A stretch of DNA of 64,000 bases from assembly GCF_030272615.1 (NCBI RefSeq), contig NC_081412.1:341985870-342049869 (forward strand), written 5' to 3'. Made by a program: the position numbers and the translations under genes. The notes beneath the pieces were generated by a model, which was not told where the DNA came from, did not search any database, and worked only from the letters and a program-made list of their open reading frames with translations. Shown here piece after piece: positions 1-12,600 of this stretch; position 1 is the first letter of the stretch; every line of letters starts with the position of its first letter. This stretch comes from Cryptomeria japonica. Its lineage: Eukaryota; Streptophyta; Pinopsida; Cupressales; Cupressaceae.

Positions 1-1097
1 AAATAGGTATCAAGCAAAATCTTGTCCAATAGGGTGCATGCCATTGGGTGCAATTTAAATTTAGTAGCCTTAAAAAATCAAGGCCTGATAAGGGTCGAAA
101 GAGCTTTAAGTGGCTTGCCTAGTGAATTTGCATGTGGCTTTGTTCCTTAAGGAATTGCTAAGAACCCTTGTTAATAGAAGCCTAGATCCTATAATTGATA
201 GTTTACGGAGTGTGGATCTTACCCTATAGATATTCTTTAAGTGCCTCCCATAGTAAAATAGAAAACCCTTGTTTCAAAAGATCTTTGGATCTTCAGGGTA
301 GGAGGAAAGGTGCACCAATGTTTGTTGAGCATATGCTACTAGGCCCATGCCATAAAACCTCTATTTGTATGTTATGGATGGGTTTTTTTTTATAGTGGGA
401 GCTCTATAAAGTAGTACCTTTTGTCACCTTGAGTAGGAAAGTTCTTGCTTATGAGTTTTTGTTAAATTCAATTTCTTATACCATTAGAGTTAGTTGAATT
501 CATGGGCTACTTTAGGCTCCTCTAGCAAACTATAGATCATGGATTTGTTTTAGTCCAAGTCAAATAACCTCTTTGTCTTCTAATTCTTGTCAAGTGTCTT
601 TTTTGCTTTAGAAACATTTGTTCCAAAATCTTTCAAAACATTGACCAAAATTGATCTCAAACTTAGACCTAGTGGAGACTAGCAGGATTGCGCCTTTCAT
701 TTTTCTTGCATTTTCCTTGCATCTGGATCTATTTTCTTTAATCAAAACCTTGGGTTAATCATTTTTTTTCAAGACCTTTAATCTCTCTCAATCATTGATT
801 TGACCTTCATCTCAGGTCATTCTAGTCTATCCTCCTATCCATTGGGCTTGCACTCATCAATATAGTGTGATTTTGACTAATCAAGCATTATCAAGTTTCA
901 TTACCTAAGGTCTTGAAATTCCTTTGGTAATATTAGGTCTCATTTGATTTTCCATGTTCTTATTCTCAAAAATCCCAATTTTTTTTTTGGAAAATCCCCA
1001 AAATCTAAAAAAAATCATAACATTCCAAAAATCCAAAAACATAGTCCTAGATTTCATATAGCTTGCATCTCATCTCTAGAGTCTCCATGTCTCTCTT
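1..1097 (+). other. Noncoding left part of Tat-A (LTR or 5' leader, not resolved)
   Basis: There is no convincing reading frame here. The stretch directly precedes the Tat-A gag start, so it is probably leader and perhaps LTR. No matching copy exists in the window, so LTR boundaries cannot be set. I see no clear primer binding site. Confidence 0.45.
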
Positions 1098-1424
1098 ATG
1101 TCTGTCATTACTAGGTCCCAAAGAAATAAGAACAAGATGAACCCATCTCAATATGATCCCATGATCAGCCCTAGTAGTTATTATCATGAGAGAAGAAAAC
1201 CGAATCCCATACCTGAATATCCATTAGAACGTCCTCTTGATATGTCCATAGAAACCATGAGAGAAAATTTAACCCAAGAGGAGATTGATGAAGGCTTACA
1301 AGACCCTAATATTTAAGCCATAATGGATGCCCTTGTCATAGTAGATTAAGACTATTACTTCCTACTATTAGCATAAAAAATAAGCCAAATTACCCCCTAA
1401 TTTTGACATCTCGAATATCAAAGA
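1098..1424 (+). pseudogene. Tat-A gag, N-terminal part (left of the copia-1 insertion)
   Basis: An open stretch of 72 codons starting at 1098 encodes a basic then Pro/Glu-rich leader with no recognisable domain. It stops at 1314-1316 and the following 100 bases carry more stops. It is assigned to gag because the reading resumes as Asn/Gln/Pro-rich gag-like sequence at 8572, on the other side of the insertion. The position, between leader and structural gag, fits the family. The exact start codon is uncertain. Confidence 0.5.
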
Positions 1425-2751
1425 TGTTGGAGATTGTTGGCATAATGTGCAAACGTGTTCTTTGATTGGCTGAGTGATGTGTTGGCATTGCTGTCAACAT
1501 ATTTCTCTGTGTGTTGCAGTTAGATTAAGTGAGTTAGTTTGGCCAATGAGTTGAAGATGAGTTGTTGCAGATTAAAGGGTTTTGAGATAAGTATCTCTAG
1601 TTGGTTCAACTCAAGTTTTAGTGGTTCGCATGGTGATTTGATCAAGTTATGAGATCCAGTATTGCGGTTGGTTTTCAATTATTCGGTATTGATTGATGTT
1701 TTGGATTTTTCTCCACAATGCTCCGTGTTGAAATATATTAGTTTATGGATTTGGCAGAGTGTTTGGGATATTCTGGCATGTCCTCAATTTACATGTTTCA
1801 TGATTTGGAGGTCTGCAAGTGAATCTTTTAGTTTGACAGTCATTGCAATTAGTGTTCTTGAAGTTTGATATAATGATGATGGAGATTCTAGTAAGTGGTG
1901 TTGGTGTGTTTGTTTCTATGGTAATTCGTGATGCTTGTGGATGTTTCTAGATCAAGTTCTATTTGTGTTGGTGGTCTGCATTGATTGTTGTGCGCGTTAT
2001 TGATAATTTTCCTTGATCCAGTGGTGTTATTCATGTTCTCGACCGACATGATGATTGTAGTGTGTTGTGGATTTTTGAGGCATAATTCTTGGAGGTGTTG
2101 ATTTGGGTCCATACTATGTCTTAGCCGACATTGTTTTGGCCTGCATATGTTATTATTAGTGTGTATGGTTATATTTTGTAATTTTTGATGTGGGTTGAAC
2201 CAACCTTGAAAGATAGGTTAATGATATGTATAAATTGATGTAATATCATATTGCAGATGTATCTATGAATGTGTGTAATGTGTGAATAATGCTTTAATCT
2301 TTCGGAAAAAGTGAAGATGTGCGAAGAAGTGTGAAAGAGAAGTATGTGTGTCTAACCAGAAGTGTAACCAGGAATTAGGAGATGTTATTTTATCAGTTCA
2401 TGATCTTCCAGATGTAATCTGAATTCTTTTGTAAGACATTGAGTCTTCCCTAAGATGTAGCCCTTTGTTGTTTTTGAGTAGTGAGCTCTAGGTAGTGTGC
2501 CTGCATGCATATGCATTCCCCATTGTAATATTTTATATACTTTTAAGAAGGTATCATCATATTATGGGTAGGTTCCCATCGTGTTTTTTTCCTTGACCGC
2601 GTTTTCCACGTCAAAAATCTTGGTGTTATGTGTGTTATTGATGTGGTGTTAATTTATGGTGTCACTGTTATTTATCAAATCTGAAATTGTGTTTAAGTTT
2701 TTGAGAAAACTGATTCACCCCCCCTCTTAGTTTTTTTCCTTGTTGCCAACA
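1425..2751 (+). repeat. copia-1 5' LTR
   Basis: It starts TGTTGGAGATTG and ends in CCAACA directly before the PBS. The terminal block with a C-run (about 2717-2724) followed by CTCTTAG is typical of plant copia LTR ends. It matches 7222-8566 along its length. Short open stretches at 1662-1868 and on the opposite strand are not conserved between the LTRs and are not genes. Confidence 0.92.
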
Positions 2752-2753
2752 AT

Positions 2754-2765
2754 TGGTATTAAAGC
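2754..2765 (+). promoter_or_regulatory. copia-1 primer binding site
   Basis: TGGTATTAAAGC lies two bases after the LTR end. It differs from the common plant copia PBS TGGTATCAGAGC by two transitions. This site pairs with the 3' end of initiator Met-tRNA to prime minus-strand DNA. Confidence 0.85.
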
Positions 2766-2806
2766 AGGTTCCTCTGAAGAAGCTTGATCTCTTGAGGTGA
2801 TCCGAG

Positions 2807-3700
2807 ATGGTGACTTATAAGAAGGATAGTCCAAGATTTGATGGTACAAACTATACTCTTTGGAAAAGCTAGATGGAGTGTTGCTTGAGATGCCTTGGTG
2901 AAGATTACTGGAAGATTACTAAAAAATGTTAATAATTTTCCTCTGAATGGTCCCACAACTCTAAATAAGGTAAAGGAAGATGAATACAATATTAGGGTGA
3001 AGGAAGCATTGTTGAGTGCCTTGATTGATTTTGAAATGACAAATGTAATGGATTTGCAGGCTTCTCATGAGATTTGGAAGAAGTTAGAAACATTGTGTGA
3101 AGGTGACAGTCATGTGAAGCTTGCCAAGTTGCGGAGATTGAAGGGAAAGTATGATTTGTTGAAGATGGGAAAATATGATAACATTACTTCTTTTATTCAG
3201 AAAGTGAATGAGCTTGTGTGTAATGTCCGATGTGTCGATGGAGTATTGGAAGAATCAAAGATCATTGCTAAAGTATTGAGATCCTTGCCTCTTGCTTACA
3301 AGCATAAAGCTGTTGATATTGAGGAGATCCAAACTGTGACTAATATGACTAGAGATATGCTGATTGGCAAGCTTGCTGCCTTTGAATTGAGTGAGTTTGG
3401 TGACTCTCTTCCTAAGACAAAATCTACATTCAAAGCTATTGTTTCTGGAAAGCAGAGATATGATCTGTGAGAATGTTCTACAAGAAGAGTATCTAGATAT
3501 GAGAAGGAGATGGAAGAAGAAGAAAGAGAGCTTGAGCAGCTTGAAGTGCTTATTGCTAGGAGATTGCCTAAAGGAGCCAGTAAGTATGAAGGTAAATTGC
3601 CTCTTAAATTCTTTTCATGTATTAAGATAGGACATTTTGCTTCAAGGTGTCTGGAAAGAGTTCCTAAGAGTCCATACAAGCCTAAATATTAGATACAATT
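2807..3700 (+). pseudogene. copia-1 gag (UBN2-type capsid plus degenerate zinc knuckle)
   Basis: ATG at 2807 opens with the usual copia gag entry (FDGTNYTLWK) but a TAG follows after about 21 codons, and the frame changes near 2890. From 2895 to 3467 a continuous 191-residue stretch carries the gag-polypeptide (UBN2) core that forms the virus-like particle. A nucleocapsid region follows (3510-3690): coiled Glu/Arg stretch, then KFFSCIKIGHFASRC at about 3603-3650, a CX2CX4HX4C knuckle whose first Cys has become Phe. The protein would coat element RNA in the cytoplasm. Broken by one early stop and at least two frameshifts. Confidence 0.85.
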
Positions 3701-5150
3701 TTATTATGTTGCTGATGAAGGTGTGACTAATAATGAATTTTAGAAAGGAAATTCAGGTGATGATGAATGTGTGCCTACTGATTCTACTACTTGCATTAAT
3801 GGGGAGAAAACTTTGGTTGCTAAAGTTGAAGAGAAAGATGAATAGGTTATTGATAGTGGCTTCTCTCATCATATGACAGGTGATAAGAGTAAGTTTGTAA
3901 GTATGGAAAAGTATGATGGTGGTGTAGTAAGATTTGGTGATGACAAAGTTGGTATAATCCATGGTAGAGGTTCAATTTCTCTTGATGGCAAGCATAATAC
4001 TGGTGATGTCTTATATGTAGAAGGTCTAAAGAATCATCTTTTGAGTGTTGGATAGATGGTTGACAAGGGATATGATTTTCAAATTAAGAATGGTAAGTGT
4101 AGAATCCTAAGTGGTTCTAGAATTGAGATTGTATCAGGGACAATGACTAAAGGTAATATCTTTCACTTGAATGTTGGTGGTAAAAGTTATTTGATTGCTC
4201 AGATTGATGAAAGTTGGTTATGGCATAGGAGGATGTGTCATATGAATTTTGATTGCATGGTTAAGATAAGTTCCACTCAGGCAGTGAGAGATCTTCCTAA
4301 GTTGGTAAAGCCTACTAATCCAGTATGCAAGGAATGTCAGTTAGGGAAGCAACCAATAGTTACTTTTAAAAGCAAATAGTATTGTTCTAATGGATTATTG
4401 GATCTTGTGCATACTAATCTATGTGGTCCTTCTAGAGTGAGAAGCTTGGAGGGAGATTCATTTCATGTTGTTGTTTGATGACTATTTAAGAATGACATGG
4501 GTTACTTTCTTAAGGGAGAAGTCTGAAGCCTTGGAAAAGTTCAAGATTTTCAAAGCCATGCTTGAGACTACGACGAGATTGAAGATAAAGTGTCTGAGAT
4601 CTGACAGAGGTGGTGAATTTACTTCCAATGAGTTCAATACATTTTGTGAAGAGCATGGAGTGAAGAGACAATTATCTGCACCTAGAACCCCTCAGTAGAA
4701 TGGTGTTGTGGAGAGGAAGAATAAAACAATTTAGGAAGCTGCTAGAACCATGATTTTGTAAGGAAATGTTCCACATTTATATTGGAGAGAATCTGTGAGT
4801 ATTGCTATATACACTCTTAACTGGGTGCATATCAAAGGTGATATTGGTAAGACCCCTTATGAGATATGGTTTGGTCATGTTCCTATAGTTAGATATTTCA
4901 AAAAATTTGGAAGTAAATGCTATATTAAAAGAGATGAAGATCTAGGGAAGTTTGATGCTAGATTTGATGAAGGATTTTTTCTTGGTTATTCTACTAAGAG
5001 CAAGGCCTACTAGTGTTATAATAAGAAATTGAGAAATATAGTTGAAAGTACTAATTTGAAGGTTGATGAAGGAAATGTGAGACAAATTAGATCTAGTGGA
5101 TATGACTCTGATGATCAGAATGACAACTCTGATAAAGGAAAGAAAGTGTA
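3701..5150 (+). pseudogene. copia-1 pol, protease and integrase part
   Basis: The aspartic protease active site DSG is at 3852-3860, preceded by an in-frame TAG at 3843-3845. The GAG-pre-integrase zinc region follows (HRRMCHMNF to CKECQLGK, about 4210-4350). The integrase core runs about 4380-4900, with the D of RSDRGGEF and the E of NGVVERKNK still readable. Stops at 4378, 4696 and 4732 sit where family members have Gln, fitting CAG to TAG. The frame shifts between 4380 and 4465. The enzyme would cut the polyprotein (protease) and insert the cDNA (integrase). Confidence 0.88.
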
Positions 5151-6907
5151 GACCCAAAATTTAATTCAAACTATTCCAGAAAAGCCAAAAACTCAAGGAG
5201 AGACTAGTGCTAGTGCAGAAGAAAGAACTTAAGAGTCTGGAAATCAAGAAAATCCAAAGACTCCAAGGTATGTGAGGTTGAATCATTCAAAAAATTAGAT
5301 CATAGGAGATAAGAATAAAGGTGTGATGAATAGAAGAAGAATTGTTGAAGAATATTTCTTGATTTCTAAGATTGAACCTAAAGATGTTAATGAAGCATGA
5401 AAAGATGAAAATTGGGTTAAAGCAATGGAAGAAGAATTGAACCAGATTGAAAAGAATAATACACAGATTCTTGTTCCTAGACCTAAGGAAAAAAATGTAA
5501 TTGGAACTAAATGGGTCTTTCAAAATAAATTGAATGAACAAGGTGAAGTTGTTAGTAACAAAGCAAGACTTATTTGTAATGGATATTCTCAGATGGAAGG
5601 AATTGACTTTGAGGAGACTTTTGTTCCGGTGGCCAAAATTGAAGCTGTTAGATTGTTTCTTGCTTATTCTGTATAAATATTTCAAAGTTTATCAGATGGA
5701 TGTCAAGTCAACCTTTCTTAATGGTGAATTGGAAGAGGAAGTTTATATTGAGCAACCAGATGGATTTCAGTTGACGGATCAAGGAGATATGGTTTGTAGA
5801 TTGAAGAAAGCACTATATGGGCTGAAGCAATCCCCAAGAGCTTGGTATGCCAGATTGGATAAGTATTTGCTGAAGCTTGGATTCAATAAAGGTAATGCTA
5901 ATAGTAATTTGTATTTCAATATTGATCATGATAACATTTTGATTGTTTAAGTTTTTGTTGATGATATTATTTTTGGACAGAATGATAGTTTGTGAAAGAC
6001 GTTTGCTGATGAGATGTCGAATGAGTTTGAGATGTGTATGATTGGGGAGATGAAATTTCTTTTTGGGATAGCGAATTACTCAGTCAGATAAAGGTATTTT
6101 TATATCTCAGTCCAAGTATGCGAAGGAATTGTTGAAGAAGTTTGGTTTAGATGATTCAAAGCCAGTTGGTACTCCTATGGTGACCGGATGTAAGTTGACA
6201 AAGGATGATGAATCCCCTAAAGAAAATCAAACTAGATACAGATCTATGATTGGTGGATTTCTATATTTAACTCAAACTAGACCCAATATCATGAATGTTG
6301 TTTTTCTTGTTGCTAGATTTCAAGTAATCCTAAGGAATGTCATGCTGTAGCTGTGGAAAGGATTTTTAGATATTTGAAAGGAACTGTTGATTTTGGTTTG
6401 TGGTATCCTATAGATGATTATTTTACTTTGAGTTCTTTTATATATGATAATTGGGTAGGTGATGTTTATGACTAGAAGAGTACTAGTGGTGGTGCATTTT
6501 TCTTGGGAAATAAATTGGTTCCATGAATGAGCAAGAAGCAGAATGCTTTTTCTTTATCTACTAAAGAGGATAAATACATTGTTGTTGCTAGGAATTGTAC
6601 TCGGGTGGTATGGATGAAGTAGATGTTAAAGGATATCAAAGTTGTTTATGATGTGCCTATTTCTATATACTGTGATAATTCAAGTGTTACCAACATTTCT
6701 AAGAATTTGGTGTTACATTCAAAGACTAAGCATATATCAATCAAGTTTCATTTCTTGACAAAAAAAGTGAATGAGAAGGAAGTCATATTGGAGTATGTAT
6801 CTACAAAAGAACAAATTATATATATCTTCATTAAGCCTTTGCCTAAGGATACTTTTGAGTGTCTTAGAGAGAAGCTAGGGGTGATTTACCCTCCTAATAA
6901 GAACTAA
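5151..6907 (+). pseudogene. copia-1 pol, reverse transcriptase and RNase H part
   Basis: The copia RT (RVT_2) begins near 5410 ([18 protein letters not shown]) and keeps [18 protein letters not shown]. The catalytic block is VFVDDIIFG at 5951-5977, so the Asp pair survives. The RNase H region runs about 6430-6870 and ends with the usual KHISIKFHF and EYVSTKEQ stretch. Frame changes occur near 5676, between 5950 and 6129, and between 6350 and 6623, plus several stops. Its job would be copying element RNA into DNA inside the particle. It is inactive as it stands. Confidence 0.88.
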
Positions 6908-7221
6908 GATGCATGGATTTGCATCAGTCCGGTGGAATTCACAACCTTATCTTATGCTCTAGATTGTTGAGTGGTGGTTGCTACTCAGGAGGAATAGTCA
7001 GTGTTGTGGTTTAGATGTTCTGATTTGGGGGAGAAATATTCAGTTTAATGAGTTTTGGGGTTTTCAAATATGTGTTTTTGCATTGATGTCAAAGGGGGAG
7101 AGAATCGTGGAAAAACTGTCATATCATATGCTTGATCTCAAGGGGAGATTGTTGAGAGTTGATCTTTCTCTGTAATTAATTGTTTTCATCATATATTGCC
7201 ATCAATGCCAAAGGGGGAGAT
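6908..7221 (+). promoter_or_regulatory. copia-1 3' spacer with polypurine tracts
   Basis: AAAGGGGGAGA at 7211-7221 abuts the 3' LTR and is the plus-strand primer site. A second copy, AAAGGGGGAGAG, sits upstream at 7091-7102. I see nothing coding here. Confidence 0.8.
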
Positions 7222-8566
7222 TTTTGGAGATTGTTGGGTTAATGTGCAAATGTGTGTTTCAACATATTTCTCTGTGTGTTGCAGTGTTGCAATCCGATTA
7301 AGTGAGTTGGTTTGGCCAATGAGTTACATATGAGTTTTTGTGGATTAAAGGGTTTTGAGATAAGTATCTCTAGTTGATTTAGCTCATGTTTTTGTGGTTC
7401 ACATGGTTATTTGATCAAGTTATAAGATCTGGTATTGTGGTTGGTTTTTTAGTTGTTCGATGTTAATCAGTGTTCTGGTTTTTTCTCTGCATTGCTCCAT
7501 GTTGCAATATCTTAGTTTGTTGATTTTCTAGAGTGTTTGGGATGTTCTGGTGTGTCCTCAATTCATATGGTTTGTGATTTGGAGGTCTGTAAGTGAATCT
7601 TTTAGTTTGACAGTCATTGCAGTTAGTGTTCTTGAAGTTTGGTATAATGATGATGGATATTCTAGTAAGTGGTATTGGTATGGTTGTTTTTGTGGTAATT
7701 CATGATGCTTGTGGATGTTCTTAGATCATGTTCTATTTGTTTTGATGGTATGCGTAGATCCTTGTGAGTGTTATTGATAATTTTCTTTGATCCAATGTTA
7801 TTCTTCATGTTCTTGGTTGACATGATGATTATAGTGTGTTGCAGATGTTCGAGGCATAGTTCTTGGAGGTGTGTTTGTGTTCAAGGTGTTGATTTAGGTT
7901 CATACTATGTCTTAGCTGACATTCTTTTGGCCGACATATGTTATTGTACCGTGTATGGTTATATTTTATAATTTATGGTGTGGGTTGAGCCGACCTTGAA
8001 AAATAGGTTGATGATATGCATAAATTGATGTAATATCATGTTGCGGATGTATCTGTGAATGTGTGTAATGTGCGAATGATACTTTAATCTTTCAAAAGTA
8101 GTGAAGAAGTGTGAATATGTATTAATAAGTTTGAAGAAGTGTGAAAGAGCAGTATATGTGCCTAACTGAAACTCTAAACATGCATTAGGAGATGTTATTT
8201 TCTCAATTCATGATCTATCGGATATAATTTGAATGTTTTGTAAGATAGTGAGTCTTCCTTGGGTTGTAGCCCTTTGTTGTTTTTGAGCAGTGAGCTCTAG
8301 GTAGTGTGCTTGAATGCATGTGCATTACCCGTTGTAATATTTCATATACTTCTATCAGGGTATCATCATATTGTGGGTAGGTTCTCACCATGGTTTTTCC
8401 CTTGACCAGGTTTTCCACGTCAAAAATCTTGATGTTATGTGTGTTATTGATGTGGTGTTGATTTATGCTCTCACTATTATTTATAAGATCTAAAATTGTG
8501 TTTAAGTAATATTTTTGAGAAAACTAATTCACCCCCCCCTCTCAATTTTCTGCCTTTTTTCCAACA
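7222..8566 (+). repeat. copia-1 3' LTR
   Basis: It aligns with 1425-2751 over its length with small indels. The first six bases are TTTTGG rather than TGTTGG, a damaged terminus. It ends CCAACA at 8566, followed by the AAATA target repeat. Confidence 0.9.
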
Positions 8567-8571
8567 AAATA

Positions 8572-10280
8572 AACATCAAATGATATGAATATTCTCAATT
8601 TGGCTAATTTCCAAAATCCACATCAATATAGGCCTAAAACAATTGATGGTTCATCACCATCTTTTGGTTTCCAATTTAATAATCCTCTTTTTGGTCTACC
8701 TTCAACACTTGAAAAAAGTGGGACACAACCCAATCCAAATTTTAAATCTTCCAATCCAAGTGTATCTCTTATTAATCAAATATGCCTCAACCAAATCAAA
8801 ACATGACACAATCTAATCAAAAATTGGTTAATCAAAATGAACCTCCTAACCAAAAATAAGTTAATTCTACATCTTCCTCATCAATCCAAAACCCTACCAA
8901 CAATCAGATGTCACAAGTTAATAGCCAACCTCCCCCTTCAATCAACACAACAACCAACACTACATGCACCACAATAAGCACATCAAATATGAATTTCAAT
9001 CCTTCAAGCCAGCCAAATGTCAGTCAAGGTATGTGATCAACTATCTATCAAGTCAAATTTTGAGTCAAAATATTCCACCCCCTTGAAGTCAGACCCCCCT
9101 CCAACTAGTGGAACATACAATCAAAATCTCATGAATATTCTTTGAGCCACTCTTCTTCAAAATAAAAATCTGCCACATAATATGCATCCTACTTATCAAA
9201 AATCATACCCAAAGGTACATCATCAAAACTTGGGGCCTAATCAAAACATGACCTATCCCCCTCCCCTAAAGAAGAATTTAAATTACAACCAATATCAAAT
9301 GTCACCATGTTCGATACAATAAAACATTAATTTTGGCATCAATCCTCTTGGTTCTTCACTTATGACAACATCAAGTGGCAATATGCCTCAATTTGAATAT
9401 CACAATGCCAAACTTGCTATTCAACCAACTGATATTTTAGCTCAACCATTGCAGAACCTTCAACAACAAATCACCAATATGCAAATGGGATAAACTAAAA
9501 TAACATACTCATTTGAAGGCATTAGTCCCTATCCTTTTGATAGAAGCATACATATACCTCCTTTTCCTCTAAACATTGACATGCCAAAATTTTAAAAATA
9601 TAAGGGGAAAAGTGATCCACTTGAATATGACAGAGAATTCTATATATCATGCCAAGAGGTTTCTTACAATGACACATATTTGATGTGCCCCTTCCCATAA
9701 AGTTTAGGTGGTCAGGAAATGAAATGGTTCTCTCGTCTTTAACATGATATCAAAAAATTTTGAGAACTTGTTGAAAAATTCATTGCCCATTTCTCTTATA
9801 ACATTGACCATGAAGTGTCTTTAAGTTGCCTTTATAACACCATGCAAAAATATGGCGAATCCTTTGCCTCCTTCTTGCAAATATGGAGGAGCCTTGCTAG
9901 TAAATGTGCATTTGATATCCATGAAAAACAAAGGTTCAATATCTTGTAACAAAACTTAACCCCTGAGATGATGTTTCAATTAGATTTAAGGTCTCAACAA
10001 TTTCAAACAAGTTATTGACAAAGGCATTAGGATTGAAAGGGCCCTTATCAACAAAGGGGCTATCAAAATCTTCAAAGGTAGTAGAGATCATTCATATAAT
10101 GACATATCTAAGTTTTGTAACAGGAACAAGAACATAGTTAATGATGGTATGGTTGATGCAAAAACTGTTAATAATGCTCAACTTATGATTAGTTTTAAAG
10201 GAGCTTCCACATATCATTCTCAAGGGGGTAACAATGTTTAGACATCCAATAATGTTCAAACATCAAATGTTGCTTAAAAA
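8572..10280 (+). pseudogene. Tat-A gag, main part
   Basis: From 8585 to about 9480 the translation is low-complexity Asn/Gln/Pro/Ser-rich. The retrotransposon gag core (capsid) is readable from about 9520 to 9985: a start like SPYPFDRSIHIPPFP, then DPLEYDREFY, SLGGQEMKWFSRL, and an ESFASFLQIWRSLA region. In-frame TAA, TAG and TGA stops interrupt it several times. No zinc knuckle was recognised. This is the structural protein that would package Tat-A RNA. Confidence 0.78.
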
Positions 10281-12600
10281 ATTTTGCAAAAAGGGCTCAA
10301 AACCAAAATTTTCAAAATGTAAATACACACCCTTGGGTGAGTCTATTGCTTCCACTCTTCAAAAATTGATTCAATCCAATGTAATCATGATTCTTGAAAT
10401 CAAGTAGTATGAACCTCAAGTCAAATCTATCTGGTAGAAAGATAGTATTTTTTGTGATTACCATAGAATAAAAGGGCATAAAACTTCTAATTACTTCAAA
10501 TTGAAAAACATCATTCAAGACCTTATTGACCAAGGAAATATTACGATTGAAACCCAAATAGGAACCTTTAATAGTGACTATGTTGTTTTCAAGGATCCCT
10601 TATGTGATAATGGAAAGGGAGGTTACTATAATCAAGGGAATGATAATGATTCCAATTATTTCAGATTGGGCTATGAATACACAGTTAATCGAGTCAACCA
10701 TGTTGATGACCATGTTTCAACCATTACTATCAAGAACAAAATAATTGAATGTGTAGCTATCACTTGTAAATCCAAAGTCACTCTTCAAGGGGCCATGCCT
10801 AAGTCATAACCCTCTAGTCATTATAACATGTTCTAGACCACTTGGTTAAGACAACAACATATATATCTATTCTTGAGCTACTACACATTTTTCCTACCCA
10901 TAAAGTTGTGCTTGATAAAGCACTTTAGGATGCACCTGTATCTACTCACATAAATGTCAATCAATTTTAGGCCATGGTAGGAAATCTCACTACCTCCCAC
11001 AATATTAAATTCACTAAAAATGACATCCTTTCTCATAAGACATGTCATAATGATTCCCTCTACCTAGAAGTTTTCATGAAAAAACATAAGATTAGATGAG
11101 TCTTAATAGATGGTGGAGTAGGATTGAATATCTGTGCTTTGAAATTGGTCAAAATATTGGGATACTCTAAGGATGTTATTGATGTCTTGAGAATTGTTAT
11201 CAAAACCTATGATGATGTTGAGTGGCCTTCCAAGGGAGTGAGTGTCTTACTTATTTGAGTTGGCCCTAAATTCCAATATACCATATGTCATTTTTGGACC
11301 TTGAGCTTGGTTATAGTCTTCTCCTTGGTTGCTCGTGGATTCATTCTATGCAACCTATTCCTCCCACTTTCCACTAATGCTTAAAATTACCTTTCAATGG
11401 AATTAAAATTATAATAATTGGTGATTTTGACCCATACCAATATTGCAGTAACCTACGAGGAACACCCACATACCAAGTGCCCATTAATGCTGAAGTGTCA
11501 TCCTCTACATCTTCTAATAAATCCTCAATTACTTCCACTTCCAAATCATAAAAGAAGGCTAATATCTATGATAGGGGTTGTGGTGAATATGATCTAAGTG
11601 ACTCCTTTTGCATTGGGAAACTGTCACTATCACTCAAGTCTTATGGTAAACCATAGCTGATTTAACCTACTCCTAAAGTGGTCATGCAATGCAAAACTGC
11701 CACATTCACAATCTAGGGTAATCTATGTAAAGAATACATTAAGGATGAGGAAGATCATAAAATTGTTACATTACCTATTGACAAGTATGGCCACAGTGGC
11801 CTAGGACCTCATAAACAAGGTATCAAAGAGCCTCTCTAGGCTAAACCACAATGTGGAAAGAAAGGATTAGTGTGTGGACCATTGGTAGTCCTTGCTAGTC
11901 CTTTTAAGTCATCTTCAAGTAAGAACATTCACACTTGTGACAAAGTTGAGATTTTTAGTGAGGGTACAAGTAATACCTGAACCAATTCCTTTTGGGATCC
12001 TGATGGTTCATCTATAATCACTTTAACTATCATATCCCTAGCCTTTGTAGAAACTAGTGATAACTTCCCTTTAGTCCACCCTGAGCTTATTGATTGGGAC
12101 CAACAAGGACCCCTGAGTTTAGATATGTTCGAGAATGATGAGGAAATCATTGAATTTATAAAGATTCAAGAAGGAATACCACTAGGCGATCATAAAGCAC
12201 GCTTCACTATGAATCTTGATGCTGCAAAATACTTGGGAGAGTGTGGCAATTCCTCTAGTCATAAATATATTAAAATAAAAAATAAGTCTTCTAGTGAAAA
12301 CTGAAAGACACTTTTAGAATATAAAAAGAAAAAATAAAGGGCATATATAAAGGTGAAAACTTCCTTGAGGTTCTTGTAGATGGAAGGCTTGACCCCATAA
12401 ACAAAGAAAGATCACCATTTCTTATGGAGAAGACAAAAAAGATCAATTTGAGCACATCCGAGACACCTAAGATTATACATTTTATGGAGGATTTGTCACC
12501 AAAATAGAAAGAGGATTTTATAGCATTATTCATACAAAGATTAATTTCACATGGTCATATGCAAACATGCCTAGACTTTCTCTTGACTTAGTATTAAATC
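10281..12600 (+). pseudogene. Tat-A gag-pol linker and protease
   Basis: 10300-10810 gives a basic, Asn-rich stretch of the gag C-terminal or linker type (longest open run 10501-10806). The protease is marked by LIDGGVGLNIC, with the catalytic DGG at 11109-11117; plant Tat elements often have DGG rather than DSG. 11420-12600 is the protease-to-RT linker, heavily stopped, with no domain I recognise. Confidence 0.65.

Larger units (their letters stand above)
1425..8566 (+). mobile_element. copia-1: full-length Ty1/copia retrotransposon, degenerate
   Basis: It has two direct LTRs with TGTTGG...CCAACA ends (the 3' copy starts TTTTGG by mutation), a PBS close to the plant initiator-Met type, gag, protease, integrase, RT and RNase H in copia order, and a polypurine tract. 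Flanks are AAAGA (1420-1424) and AAATA (8567-8571), a 5-bp target duplication with one change. By eye the LTRs differ at roughly 15% of sites over a sampled 225 bp, so it is an old insertion. RT wording resembles the SIRE/Maximus lineage, a tentative placement. Confidence 0.93.

Noticed and set aside
3296-3679. 127-residue minus-strand open stretch over copia-1 gag
   Set aside because: Antisense shadow of the gag coding sequence, with no independent support.
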